Below, piece by piece: positions 1-5,349 of a stretch of 5,670 bases of DNA. Position 1 is the first letter of the stretch. Each line of letters opens with the position of its first letter. Under the pieces are notes generated by a model that searched no databases, had not been told where the DNA came from, and saw nothing but the letters and a program-made list of their open reading frames with translations. Made by a program: the position numbers and the translations under genes. The stretch is from UBA1756 sp045627805. GTDB lineage: Bacteria; Bacteroidota; Bacteroidia; Bacteroidales; WCHB1-69. Location: contig JAZQOJ010000186.1 of NCBI GenBank assembly GCA_045627805.1, forward strand, positions 1 through 5,670, written 5' to 3'.

Positions 1-419
1 CCGATATAGCCGCGCACACGCAGCTCTGTGGCCGACTCGAACCACATCTTGCTTTTGTAGGTCTTACCGTGCACGGGATCGTAGATTTCACCGTCCACCC
101 ACTTGTTCTCCTTGCTGTCGTACTTGAAATGATACAGCATCTGGATTTTGTCGGCGGGCGTCTTGCGCTTCGACGCATCCGGGTTCTTGATATCCGTCTT
201 GGGCGTGCCGTCCTTGAAATTCGGATACTTCATCCATATTATCTTGCCTTCATACGTGCCGTTGGACGTTTTGGTGATTTTGATTTTGACGGCCTCGTCC
301 GACTGGTCATCGGCGACATAATAGGTGCCCAAAATCTTATCTGCAGCCGACTGGGCAACCAATGAAAGTGCCGGAACGGAAAGCAGGATGAGCAGTAAAA
401 AACTACGTACAAGTTTCAT
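1..419 (-). CDS. DUF2147 family secreted protein (C-terminus cut by window edge)
   Basis: Reading leftwards from the ATG at 419-417, 139 complete codons run off the window edge without a stop. Residues 1 to about 23 form a signal peptide: Lys and Arg near the start, a Leu-rich core, and a likely cleavage after Val-Ala-Gln. The mature part starts with the ILGTYYV strand and contains GTYEGKIIWMKYP (about 54-66) and GEIYDPVHGKTYKSKMWFE (about 110-128), ending in LRVRGYIG. These are hallmarks of the DUF2147 family, small beta-rich exported proteins of unknown biochemical role. Family members are usually around 150-165 residues, so perhaps 10-25 residues are missing here. The start codon is only 22 bp from the upstream terminator. 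A weak -7-like TATCATTG (433-440) lies in that gap, so expression may depend on that box or on readthrough. Export to the periplasm is inferred from the signal peptide. Confidence 0.88.
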   Translation of the reverse strand, partial: MKLVRSFLLLILLSVPALSLVAQSAADKILGTYYVADDQSDEAVKIKITKTSNGTYEGKIIWMKYPNFKDGTPKTDIKNPDASKRKTPADKIQMLYHFKYDSKENKWVDGEIYDPVHGKTYKSKMWFESATELRVRGYI

Positions 420-440
420 AATTCTTTTTTTTCAATGATA

Positions 441-487
441 AAAAAAAAGCCAATGGTTCGGGCACAGTGCCGTTGGCCATTGGCTTT
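441..487 (-). terminator. Rho-independent terminator of the DUF349 gene
   Basis: The arms AAAGCCAATGG (446-456) and CCATTGGCTTT (477-487) are perfect 11-bp inverted repeats around a 20-nt loop. The loop holds a smaller GGCA/TGCC stem. On the minus strand the stem is followed by eight T residues (the A run at 441-448). It begins 16 bp beyond the stop codon of the DUF349 gene. There is no comparable U tract on the plus strand, so it should act in one direction only. Confidence 0.88.
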
Positions 488-502
488 CAGATAATGGATA
501 TA

Positions 503-2623
503 CTATTCAGCGGGAGTAGCCTCAGCTGCAGCATTTTCTTCTGCAGGAGCCTCTTCAGCTGCCTTAGGATTGTTCATCATACGGATTTTGTATTCCAAAT
601 CCTTGACTTCCTTCTTGGCGTTGTCGATTTTCTTTCTGAATTCAGAAGTGATGATTTCAGCATTCTTGGAATTTGCGAAGAAACCGAGGTTGTTTTCCCA
701 AAGGATGATGTCTTCTTTGAGTTTGTCCAATTTGTTTCTGAGGAAGTTCTTCTCTTTGTCGATCATCTTATCAGCGTTAGGGTTGCTGAGGATGTTGTCG
801 ATTCTGGATTGGAAACGGTTGTGGCGCATATCGTCGGCACTGATTTTGAGTTCGGCGAAACGTTTGTTGAGAGCCTCACGGTATTCGGTATAGATTCTGT
901 CCTTTTCCTTCTTTGGCACGAAGCCGATTTCAATCCATTCGTTCTGGTAAGCCTTCAGAACATCCATATTGGCCTGGCGGTCTTCACCGAATTCGTGGCC
1001 GAGGATCTTCTGGATGAGTTCTTCCTTCTTTTGGAGATTCTGAGCTTCAACATCTTGGATATTGTTGAAATAGTTGGATTTAGCTTCGAAGAACTTGTCG
1101 CAAGCAGCGCGGAAGCGTTTCCAGATCTGGTCGGAATATTTACGCGGGGTGGCGCCGATCTTCTTCCAATCGGTTTGCAGACTGAGGATATCGGCAGTAG
1201 CCTGTTTCCAGTCGGTGCGGTCGGCGATGCCTTCGGCCTGGATTGCGAGGTTGAGCTTTTGGTTGTAGTTCTGCATCTGCGTATCCTTGATTTGCTGGAA
1301 ATATTCCTTCTTTGAGGAGAAGAACTTGTCGAGCGTGCCCTTGAAGCGAGCCCAGATTTCGTCGTTGAGCTTAGCAGGAGCCGGTCCGAGGGTCTTCCAC
1401 ATATTGAGGAGCTCGGTCAGTCTGTCGCTGATTTCGTTGTATTCCTTGATATTGTCAGTAGCCTTGGAGGTGATTTCCTCTGCCTGTTCGCAAAGGACGA
1501 CCTTGGCGTTGTAGTTGTTCTGTTCTTCGGCGAACATTCTGTCATAATGTTCTTTGCGTCTTTGGTTGATTTGGTCGGAAGCGGCTTTGAAGCGTTCCCA
1601 GACTTCCTCTTTCTTTTCTTCTGGAACCGGTCCGATTTCCTTCCATTGTTCGTGGAGGCTCTGGAGTTCTTTGAATGACTGGTTGATAGAGTCGATCAGC
1701 AAGAGAGATTCAGCCTTTTCGCAGAGTTCGAGTTTGCTTTCGAGGTTCTTCTTATAGTCCATTTCGCGGGCCTCTTTGTTAAGGCGCAGGATATCGAAGA
1801 ATTTCTCAACATAGAAATGGTAGTTCTGCCAGAGGTTGGTGGATTCGCTTTGCGGCACAGGGCCGATGTTCTTCCATTCTTCTTGGAATTCTTTGAACTT
1901 GTCGTTCAGGGTTTTGAGGTTGGATTCCGTTTCGATGAGGTTTTTGAGGCCTTCGATGATGCGGTTCTTGCCCTCGAGGTTTTTCTGTTTTTGAGCTTCC
2001 AGGGCTTCGATGAACTTAGCCTTGGAGTCTTTATATTGTTGGAAAGCTTTGTTGAAGCGCACTTCGATTTCGTCGGGTTCGTTGGAAGGAGTTGCGGGTT
2101 CTTCCAACTGAGCCTCTGGATTTTCGGCTAAAGCAGCATCATAAGCGGCTTTGGCGGCATTGTATGCCTGTTGTGCGGCGCGTCTTCTTTCGCGGAAGAA
2201 TTCGATGATTTTGGTACGGAGCACGCCCACTCTCTGTTTGATGACGTTGAAGTTAGGTTCTTCAACGAGGCGTTCCAGTTCGGTGACGCTCTTGTCGAGG
2301 TCATAGTCGGCATATTCGGCTTCGACCTGTTCCAAAGTCTCCTCGGGAGCGGTTTCTGTTTCTTCTGCTTCAGCGGCTGTTTCCTGGGCGGTCTGCTGTT
2401 GGTCCATTTCGGACATCATTTCCTCGGCAGATTTCGGAGCCTCTTCTACAGGAGCGGTCTCTTGCACCTTTTCCTCAGCAACGGGTGCCGGGTTTTCAGT
2501 TTCCTCTGCAGGTGCGGAAGTTTCTTGTGACGTAATGTTTTGGGCTTCAACGGAAGCGCCGGAGTTCACCTCTTGGTTCTGCATTTCAGCATTTTCCGGG
2601 TGAAGAAGTTCTTGGTTTTCCAT
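503..2623 (-). CDS. DUF349 repeat protein, 706 aa
   Basis: This is a cytoplasmic-looking, very hydrophilic, mostly helical protein with no signal peptide or membrane segment. The DUF349 signature W-K-x-I-G-x-x-P followed by a W/Y-x-R/x-F helix recurs five times, with the Trp at residues 250, 327, 409, 486 and 563 (spacing 77, 82, 77, 77). A half-unit at about 187-230 looks like a degenerate earlier copy without the Trp. Residues 1 to about 105 are low-complexity and rich in Glu, Ala, Gln and Thr; the last 20 residues form a similar acidic, Ala-rich tail. Residues 600-690 are probably coiled coil. The molecular function of DUF349 proteins is not established to my knowledge; the repeat layout suggests an elongated helical scaffold (inference). 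I chose the ATG at 2623 because the frame extends 30 codons upstream through AT-rich sequence that contains the promoter box. The gene is monocistronic, with its own promoter and terminator. Confidence 0.93.
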   Translation of the reverse strand: MENQELLHPENAEMQNQEVNSGASVEAQNITSQETSAPAEETENPAPVAEEKVQETAPVEEAPKSAEEMMSEMDQQQTAQETAAEAEETETAPEETLEQVEAEYADYDLDKSVTELERLVEEPNFNVIKQRVGVLRTKIIEFFRERRRAAQQAYNAAKAAYDAALAENPEAQLEEPATPSNEPDEIEVRFNKAFQQYKDSKAKFIEALEAQKQKNLEGKNRIIEGLKNLIETESNLKTLNDKFKEFQEEWKNIGPVPQSESTNLWQNYHFYVEKFFDILRLNKEAREMDYKKNLESKLELCEKAESLLLIDSINQSFKELQSLHEQWKEIGPVPEEKKEEVWERFKAASDQINQRRKEHYDRMFAEEQNNYNAKVVLCEQAEEITSKATDNIKEYNEISDRLTELLNMWKTLGPAPAKLNDEIWARFKGTLDKFFSSKKEYFQQIKDTQMQNYNQKLNLAIQAEGIADRTDWKQATADILSLQTDWKKIGATPRKYSDQIWKRFRAACDKFFEAKSNYFNNIQDVEAQNLQKKEELIQKILGHEFGEDRQANMDVLKAYQNEWIEIGFVPKKEKDRIYTEYREALNKRFAELKISADDMRHNRFQSRIDNILSNPNADKMIDKEKNFLRNKLDKLKEDIILWENNLGFFANSKNAEIITSEFRKKIDNAKKEVKDLEYKIRMMNNPKAAEEAPAEENAAAEATPAE

Positions 2624-2671
2624 AAAATAAATGATTTTAGAATAAAAAAATAGGTTTTTAAAAAGAGGCGG

Positions 2672-2679
2672 CAAAAATA
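2672..2679 (-). promoter_or_regulatory. Candidate -7 promoter box for the DUF349 gene
   Basis: The minus strand reads TATTTTTG here, an exact match to the Bacteroidota -7 consensus TAnnTTTG. It sits about 49 bp upstream of the ATG at 2623, giving a leader of roughly 40 nt. No convincing -33 TTTG element is seen at the usual spacing, and the surrounding A/T runs make a chance match possible. Confidence 0.55.
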
Positions 2680-2766
2680 CAAAAAAAGCAATAGGTTGAG
2701 CGCCCTGCCGCAAGCACTTTTATTCTTTCAATATTTTTTCGGCATCACCCATTCCCGTCTTGCCGC

Positions 2767-2796
2767 GAGATTCACTCCGCTGTGCAGCGGAGTGAC
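2767..2796. repeat. Palindromic REP-like element, inverted relative to 2949-2987
   Basis: The arms TCACTCCGCTG (2772-2782) and CAGCGGAGTGA (2785-2795) form a perfect 11-bp inverted repeat with a 2-nt centre. The left part, GAGATTCACTCCGCTG, matches the reverse complement of the element at 2949-2987 except for four missing bases. This makes it a partial, oppositely oriented member of the same family. It lies between two minus-strand genes and does not overlap either. Confidence 0.7.
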
Positions 2797-2856
2797 GATG
2801 CGCAGCACACAAGAAAATGGCGGCGACGGAAAGTGTTATACGGATGGCAATGTCGT

Positions 2857-2891
2857 GGTGTCGCCGCAGAAATCGCGATTGCGGCGGCACC
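2857..2891. repeat. GC-rich imperfect palindrome in the intergenic region
   Basis: The arms at 2857-2867 and 2881-2891 pair over 11 positions, with one T opposite G (a G-U wobble in RNA). The centre contains AATCGCGATT (2871-2880), itself a perfect 10-bp palindrome. An additional GCGGCGAC at 2820-2827 can pair with GTCGCCGC at 2860-2867, so alternative folds exist. There is no T tract beside it, so it is not a typical terminator. The function is unknown; it could be a repeat element or a structured RNA segment. Confidence 0.55.
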
Positions 2892-2948
2892 CCACACAGT
2901 ATCTAATCGGCAATCTTGCGCCGCCGCCCACTATGCTTCCCGAGCGCC

Positions 2949-2987
2949 CGTCATCCCGAACGGAGCGCAGCGGAGTGAAGGGATCTC
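2949..2987. repeat. Dispersed intergenic repeat of the 'GTCATCCCGAACGGAGCGCA' type
   Basis: The element starts CGTCATCCCGAACG, continues with two CGGAG units, and ends GGGATCTC. ATCCC (2953-2957) and GGGAT (2980-2984) can pair to close a stem. I recognise it as a short intergenic repeat seen in many bacterial genomes, where it is often mistranslated as peptides ending in Ser-Glu-Gly-Ile-Ser. That recognition comes from memory, not a search. It lies 28 bp beyond the toxin stop codon and may act as an mRNA 3'-end structure. Confidence 0.65.
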
Positions 2988-3013
2988 AACAAGATTAAAA
3001 GGGATAATTCTTC

Positions 3014-3114
3014 TTTATAAGGAGGCACGGAACAGTTCGTCGGAATTCAGAATCTTCCAAGCGCCGTTTTCCCTACTCCTCGCGCTTCTCCACCGCGTAG
3101 TACCCGCCGGTCTT
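3014..3114. repeat. Left copy of 101-bp direct repeat flanking the AbiE cassette
   Basis: It aligns without gaps to 4600-4700 at 95 of 101 positions; homology stops abruptly at both ends. The six differences (3022, 3024, 3026, 3057, 3088, 3097) are all transitions with G or C in this copy. It contains the last 13 codons and stop of a winged-helix gene like the one at 4659-5024 plus its downstream flank. Here these are read in another frame as the tail of the toxin gene. Confidence 0.95.
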
Positions 3115-3785
3115 ATTTGCTCTCTGACAATCTCGCGTGTCCCACCCACTTTGTTGTAAAAGACAACGGATTTTCGCAGGCTTGGGAACAGCTCCTCAGG
3201 AATCAATCTGTTTTCGATCATCCCGTCCACATCATACAAGTCACGTGCCGCCATACGGCAGATTAAGGCATTGATCTTGCTGGCATACAATTCAATTAGA
3301 TTAAGCGTCATCACATCAAAAGGTTCGGTCATCTGAGAGATTACTGGCAGTGCAACTGGATTGAACAGGTGTGAACGCATTGAATAGTTAATTTCAATTT
3401 TGATATAGTCTCTGTTTCCTCCGGAATTTACATACTGAAACATCCAGGAATCCAAAGAAAGCGGACTCTTTGAACGAGGGCTGATAGAATAACCTTCTGC
3501 CTCCATTCTTGCAAGGAGCTTTCTGTTTATCTCCATTCTTGAAGTCAGCATCTCCTCTTTGGAACAGTTTACAGCATAGTCAAGATCTATATCCACAGAG
3601 AGCCTGGTAAGAGGGTGAACCAAAAGATTGATGGCGGTACCGCCTTTCAGCATTAGTGAATTTCGGAAAAATGGCGTTTCGTTTAGGAACCTCAAAATAT
3701 CTATCAACCGGATTACTTTTTCAACATTGTCTCTGTTGAAGTTTGTTCTGTTTGACAATTCGATTAAATCAATCTTATTATACAA
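3015..3785 (-). CDS. AbiEii-family nucleotidyltransferase toxin, C-terminus replaced and probably defective
   Basis: The 256-residue product has the AbiEii/AbiGii (DUF1814) nucleotidyltransferase fold signature. KGGTAINL (47-54) is followed by RLSVDIDLDY (61-70), whose D65 and D67 would bind metal. E131 in YIKIEINYS is a candidate third acidic residue, and RDLYDV (181-186) follows a helix with K170. Known members transfer nucleotides, in some cases onto tRNA, and stop growth or phage propagation. Residues 1-223 look native. Residues 224-256 are encoded by the left 101-bp repeat, read out of frame relative to its source gene. Family members are usually nearer 300 residues, so the C-terminal helical region is probably missing; activity is doubtful. 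The start is TTG at 3785-3783, overlapping the antitoxin stop by 8 bp behind a strong Shine-Dalgarno sequence. The next in-frame Met (residue 45) would remove part of the core. Confidence 0.82.
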   Translation of the reverse strand: MYNKIDLIELSNRTNFNRDNVEKVIRLIDILRFLNETPFFRNSLMLKGGTAINLLVHPLTRLSVDIDLDYAVNCSKEEMLTSRMEINRKLLARMEAEGYSISPRSKSPLSLDSWMFQYVNSGGNRDYIKIEINYSMRSHLFNPVALPVISQMTEPFDVMTLNLIELYASKINALICRMAARDLYDVDGMIENRLIPEELFPSLRKSVVFYNKVGGTREIVREQIRPAGTTRWRSARSRENGAWKILNSDELFRASL

Positions 3786-4539
3786 GAGGACCTCCTTCCT
3801 GAATCATCAGACTATGGATGTTTTCCGGCACATACAGCTTCCATTCGGAGAAATATTCCGTCGATTCGGGTGTGAGTTTGCTGACGGATGCGTTGGAACA
3901 TTTCCTACAAATGTCAAAGAAATCAGTTGGCAATTCCAACCTGTCGTTGAAAAGAGACAGCAGGAATCCCGTCTTTTTATACAAAATTGCAGAATCAAAC
4001 TCGCACAGATAAACACGCAGTTTTCGTTCCTCCAGATAAGGAATGGTTTCAAGACAGTGCAGCAGCTCCTCCAAGCCGCCGGCATACTTGATTTCCCGGA
4101 TACAGTCTATGACAGTCCTTTCAAGGTCGGTGACGCGCACGTGGGAGTCCATAGCCGGGGAATACACACCTACGTCGTTGGCAGATTTATGGTAAACGTA
4201 ATCAATCCCGTCAAATGAGAAGCCGCGGAATCCCGTTTCACTGCACACCATCATCCTATTGAACAGTTGGTGACCGTAGCCGTGATATTCCATTGCGCCG
4301 TGATGGGAGATGTATGCACTTGGAGTGATGGCAGTGGCGATTTCGTATTTAGACACACCGCAAATACCAGTCGCGATGTCCGTTACGGCATAATGGTTGG
4401 TACGTATCCTGCAGACCAAACCACGGCGGATATAGGAGGCAAGCAGGGATTTGGCAGTGTTTAGGTTTCCGGTCATCATCGTTACATCCTTGAGTGAGAA
4501 GACTCTCTTCTTGTGCAGCTTTTGTATGTAGTCTTTCAT
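3778..4539 (-). CDS. AbiEi-family antitoxin / transcriptional regulator, 253 aa
   Basis: The product has an N-terminal winged helix (about residues 13-53, VFSLKDV to YAVTD). This is followed by the AbiEi-type core SAYISHHGAMEYHGYGHQ (about 74-91) and VRVTDLERTVIDCI (134-147), then a C-terminal helical region. AbiEi proteins neutralise the AbiEii nucleotidyltransferase and repress their own promoter through the N-terminal winged helix. Both roles are inferred for this protein from family membership. It precedes the toxin, as is usual for abiE operons, and the genes overlap by 8 bp. I chose the ATG at 4539. The frame stays open to another possible start at 4575, but that lies upstream of the likely -7 box (4557-4564). 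The reading frame shows no break, so the antitoxin appears intact even though its partner is damaged. Confidence 0.86.
   Translation of the reverse strand: MKDYIQKLHKKRVFSLKDVTMMTGNLNTAKSLLASYIRRGLVCRIRTNHYAVTDIATGICGVSKYEIATAITPSAYISHHGAMEYHGYGHQLFNRMMVCSETGFRGFSFDGIDYVYHKSANDVGVYSPAMDSHVRVTDLERTVIDCIREIKYAGGLEELLHCLETIPYLEERKLRVYLCEFDSAILYKKTGFLLSLFNDRLELPTDFFDICRKCSNASVSKLTPESTEYFSEWKLYVPENIHSLMIQEGGPLV
3791..3797 (-). promoter_or_regulatory. Shine-Dalgarno sequence for the TTG-initiated toxin
   Basis: The minus strand reads AAGGAGG here, five bases before the TTG at 3785-3783 and inside the last codons of the antitoxin gene. Most Bacteroidota genes lack such a site. Its presence supports the TTG start and suggests that toxin translation is coupled to that of the antitoxin. 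Confidence 0.7.
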
Positions 4540-4556
4540 CGGTTTTAAATTTTCTG

Positions 4557-4564
4557 CAAAAGTA
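4557..4564 (-). promoter_or_regulatory. Candidate -7 promoter box of the AbiE operon
   Basis: The minus strand reads TACTTTTG, matching TAnnTTTG. It lies 17 bp upstream of the antitoxin ATG, which would leave a leader of about 10 nt. No clear -33 element is visible. Confidence 0.5.
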
Positions 4565-4585
4565 TAAAAAATCAATACTAATGCT

Positions 4586-4603
4586 TAAAAATTAAAATTT
4601 TTA
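4586..4603. promoter_or_regulatory. AT-only inverted repeat upstream of the AbiE promoter box
   Basis: TAAAAATT and AATTTTTA form a perfect 8-bp inverted repeat with a 2-nt centre. Its centre is about 30 bp upstream of the -7 box, where an AbiEi operator might lie. It also crosses the boundary of the right 101-bp repeat at 4600. Because it is pure A/T in AT-rich DNA, chance is a real alternative. Confidence 0.25.
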
Positions 4604-4700
4604 TAAGAAAGTACGGAACAGTTCGTCGGAATTCAGAATCTTTCAAGCGCCGTTTTCCCTACTCCTCGCGCTTTTCCACCGCATAGTACCCGCCGGTCTT
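4600..4700. repeat. Right copy of 101-bp direct repeat flanking the AbiE cassette
   Basis: This is the partner of 3014-3114 at a constant offset of 1586 bp. It covers the last 13 codons and stop of the winged-helix gene (4659-4700) and 59 bp beyond the stop. It is in its natural context here, because the reading frame runs through it without disturbance. It is the likely parental copy. Confidence 0.95.
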
Positions 4701-5024
4701 CTTGGAGCCGGTGTGCGTGATGAGGCCGCGCTGCTTGAGGGCGGTCAGACTGCGCTCGACAGTGGCTGCGGAAAAATCAGTTTTTTTGATAATATCCGCA
4801 GATTTACATCCCGGATGTTCCTTTATGAATGTAAGTACAACATTGACTTTCCCGGGAGAAGGCATACTTGCCGTCCGCTTGGTCGGCTTTTCACTGACCG
4901 CTTGAGGCCCCGTATCTTTGTGGATAGGAATGCCGCGGAGCACTATCTTTTGAATGACACTGCCGACGTGTTTAGTGCTGATTGCAAGACGAGGAGGTTC
5001 CGGCGAATCCGATTTTCTCTTCAT
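4659..5024 (-). CDS. Small winged-helix DNA-binding protein, possibly a remnant of an AlbA_2-type ATP-binding protein
   Basis: The 121-residue product has a C-terminal winged helix at about 59-117. KVNVVLTFIKEHPGCKSADI forms helices 1-2, SAATVERSLTALKQRGLI is the recognition region, and GSKKTGGYYAV is the wing. This resembles the terminal domain of many Bacteroidota AlbA_2/Schlafen-type (divergent AAA-4) ATP-binding proteins, from memory of the family. Residues 1-58 are basic, Pro/Ser-rich and match nothing I recognise; no AlbA_2 domain is visible upstream. It could be a free-standing regulator or the relic of a larger gene. The ATG at 5024 is the favoured start. The frame remains open to 5144 (161 residues, with another Met at 5072), but that extension has no recognisable domain. 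Its 3' end is duplicated at 3014-3114, linking its history to the AbiE cassette. Confidence 0.65.
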   Translation of the reverse strand: MKRKSDSPEPPRLAISTKHVGSVIQKIVLRGIPIHKDTGPQAVSEKPTKRTASMPSPGKVNVVLTFIKEHPGCKSADIIKKTDFSAATVERSLTALKQRGLITHTGSKKTGGYYAVEKREE

Positions 5025-5238
5025 AACTATTTCGTTTCCAGTACAATATTCTATTTGCCGATAAGGAAGCATCACTGAGGTAGAAATCCGAAGAAAATAT
5101 TCAAATGCAAAAAACCATCTTTCCCTACCCCTCAGCTCAACCAAGATTGATTTTTAATGGCATCGACAGACAGAATAAACCTCAACTTGTTGGTTTTGTT
5201 TGTCTTATATCACATCATTTTTCATATATTTTTTTCGT

Positions 5239-5269
5239 ATGAGGGAACATATTCTTGAAAATGAGGGAA
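5239..5269 (+). promoter_or_regulatory. Paired 9-bp direct repeats, candidate regulator binding site
   Basis: ATGAGGGAA occurs at 5239-5247 and again at 5261-5269, separated by 13 bp (22 bp start to start, about two helical turns). The next two bases are CA and TA, extending the match to 10 of 11. The second copy ends 21 bp before the -7 box at 5291, so it overlaps the position of a -33 element. That layout suggests activator control of the downstream secreted protein. Confidence 0.45.
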
Positions 5270-5290
5270 TAAACCTATTTTAATAAATGC

Positions 5291-5298
5291 TATTTTTG
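5291..5298 (+). promoter_or_regulatory. Candidate -7 promoter box for the secreted protein gene
   Basis: TATTTTTG matches TAnnTTTG exactly and lies 51 bp upstream of the ATG at 5350. The expected leader is about 45 nt and has no Shine-Dalgarno sequence. A -33 TTTG is not visible at the usual distance; the direct repeat at 5261-5269 occupies that place. Confidence 0.6.
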
Positions 5299-5349
5299 CC
5301 CGCGTACAATTTCCTTCTACAGATCACAATTCATCAAAAATCATAAATC

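Larger units (their letters stand above)
5025..5349. other. Gene-free divergent intergenic region
   Basis: This 325-bp AT-rich stretch separates the minus-strand winged-helix gene from the plus-strand secreted-protein gene, so it should hold both promoters. On the plus side I see a pair of direct repeats and a -7 box, listed separately. On the minus side I find no exact TAnnTTTG box. Part of it (5025-5144) could encode an N-terminal extension of the winged-helix protein. I see no RNA gene or convincing hairpin in it. Confidence 0.6.

Noticed and set aside
467..1315. 282-codon plus-strand open frame opposite the DUF349 gene
   Set aside because: It is antisense to a well-supported coding region with repeated domain motifs. 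Its translation is low-complexity Phe/Leu/Val, as expected from the complement of Glu/Lys/Asn-rich codons. Other plus-strand frames in 570-2530 are rejected for the same reason.
2624..2713. 30-codon N-terminal extension of the DUF349 protein
   Set aside because: It contains the TATTTTTG promoter box and AT-rich leader sequence, so it would not be transcribed in full. The Met at 2623 begins the typical hydrophilic acidic N-terminus.
2696..3159. Two overlapping plus-strand open frames of 100 and 125 codons
   Set aside because: They run through palindromic repeats and the 101-bp direct repeat. Their translations contain the repeat-derived peptide VIPNGAQRSEGIS, a familiar artefact, and have no domain character.
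3628..4218. 196-codon plus-strand open frame across the toxin-antitoxin junction
   Set aside because: It is antisense to both AbiE genes, which have recognisable family motifs; it shows no domain of its own.
3014..4700. CRISPR-like or insertion-sequence interpretation of the repeats
   Set aside because: There are only two copies, 1.6 kb apart, with genes between them. There are no terminal inverted repeats and no transposase, so neither a CRISPR array nor a standard insertion sequence fits.
4713..5078. 121-codon plus-strand open frame opposite the winged-helix gene
   Set aside because: The minus strand carries the recognisable winged helix, and this frame has no motif or promoter.
5120..5133. 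Possible third, short copy of repeat sequence (TTTCCCTACCCCTC versus TTTCCCTACTCCTC)
   Set aside because: Only 13 of 14 bases match, and the alignment fails on both sides. Without a genome-wide frequency this cannot be told from chance.
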